Positions 63,862-64,000 of a stretch of DNA of 64,000 bases are shown one piece after another. Location: NCBI GenBank assembly GCA_002320815.1, contig DCLA01000083.1, positions 4,350-68,349 of the forward strand, written 5' to 3'. Source of the DNA: Myxococcales bacterium UBA1660 (GTDB taxonomy: Bacteria; Myxococcota_A; Polyangia; Polyangiales; Houyiibacteriaceae). Position numbers and translations under genes: made by a program. A model generated the notes under the pieces. It ran no database searches and was not told the DNA's origin. It was given only the letters and a program-made list of their open reading frames with translations. Within the stretch, counting starts at the first letter, position 1; each line of letters begins with the position of its first letter.

Positions 63862-63903
63862 CGGAAAAAGAGAAGCCCTGGAATCTTGCGATTCCAGGGC
63901 TTC
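63862..63903 (-). terminator. Terminator of the rRNA operon
   Basis: A perfect 14-base stem (63872-63885 and 63890-63903) around four bases, and on the minus strand a TCTTTTTCC tract right behind it. It lies immediately after the 5S rRNA, so it is the operon's rho-independent terminator. Confidence 0.9.
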
Positions 63904-63904
63904 A

Positions 63905-64000
63905 TAGCTCCGGCGGCGACCTACTCTCCCACAGGATTTCCCCTGCAGTACCATCGGCTCTGAAGGGCTTGACTTCCGAGTTCGGGATGGGATCGGGTAT
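63905..64000 (-). rRNA. 5S ribosomal RNA, partial (3' part)
   Basis: Read on the minus strand the bases from 64000 down to about 63905 contain the 5S signatures CCCATCCCGAACTCGGAAG, GCCGATGGTACTG and GGGAGAGTAGGTCGCCGCC up to the 3' end. The 5' portion lies beyond the window, as do presumably 23S and 16S. The exact 3' end is judged from the start of the terminator stem and may be off by a few bases. Confidence 0.95.

Overview
The window is GC-rich, densely coded DNA from what looks like a myxobacterium (Myxococcota, probably the Polyangia/Sandaracinus side). The clues are a protein of the DUF2378/TIGR02265 family, which is largely confined to myxobacteria; two transmembrane Ser/Thr kinases; a CheB-CheR-histidine kinase hybrid; a sigma-54-type enhancer-binding protein beside a sigma-54-like promoter; and many lipoproteins whose signal peptide ends in Cys followed by an Asp/Gly-rich linker. 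The placement is inferred from gene content only. Almost every base is coding; no gap exceeds 300 bases. I see no tRNA, phage, insertion sequence or CRISPR array. The right edge cuts into a 5S rRNA gene on the minus strand with a clear terminator, so an rRNA operon lies just beyond.

Layout. 0-9 kb: the 3' part of a carotenoid oxygenase gene, a regulatory pair (GAF-AAA+-Fis regulator divergent from a short LuxR protein), mntP, an L,D-transpeptidase lipoprotein and a permease. 9-20 kb: a very large penicillin-acylase lipoprotein, a zinc-ribbon protein, a membrane metallophosphoesterase, a membrane-anchored ferritin-like protein, a DUF829 hydrolase, a tiny Arg/Gly-rich lipoprotein and a TetR-amidase operon. 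20-27 kb: a peroxide-defence block (sulfurtransferase, oxyR, ahpC, ahpF), a Ser/Thr kinase and free methionine-R-sulfoxide reductase. 27-34 kb: a hydrolase-like lipoprotein and the CheB-CheR-PAS-histidine kinase-receiver gene, which is split by an apparent frameshift near 32,260. 33-42 kb: a HAD-type lipoprotein, an amidohydrolase, a GST, a second short LuxR protein, an M13 metallopeptidase, hppD with a divergent LysR gene, an inverted-repeat cluster and a HIT protein. 42-49 kb: two lipoproteins and a TetR-ABC-MATE export cluster. 49-58 kb: a flavin-type oxidase, a DUF2378 gene coupled to an acetoacetate-decarboxylase/flavoprotein fusion, egtC-egtB and a large catalase. 58-64 kb: an amidinohydrolase, a lipoprotein, a VOC protein, a second Ser/Thr kinase, a LysR regulator and the 5S end.

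Two themes recur. One is oxidative-stress defence: OxyR/AhpC/AhpF, fRMsr, KatE, EgtB/EgtC, a ferritin-like protein, GST and Mn export. The other is envelope-located enzymes and export systems controlled by local regulators. The points I think most worth checking are the sigma-54 promoter/palindrome/atypical activator module at 1.9-3.9 kb, the split hybrid kinase, the repeat cluster at 41.2-41.4 kb and the two-domain fusion at 49.8-52.6 kb.
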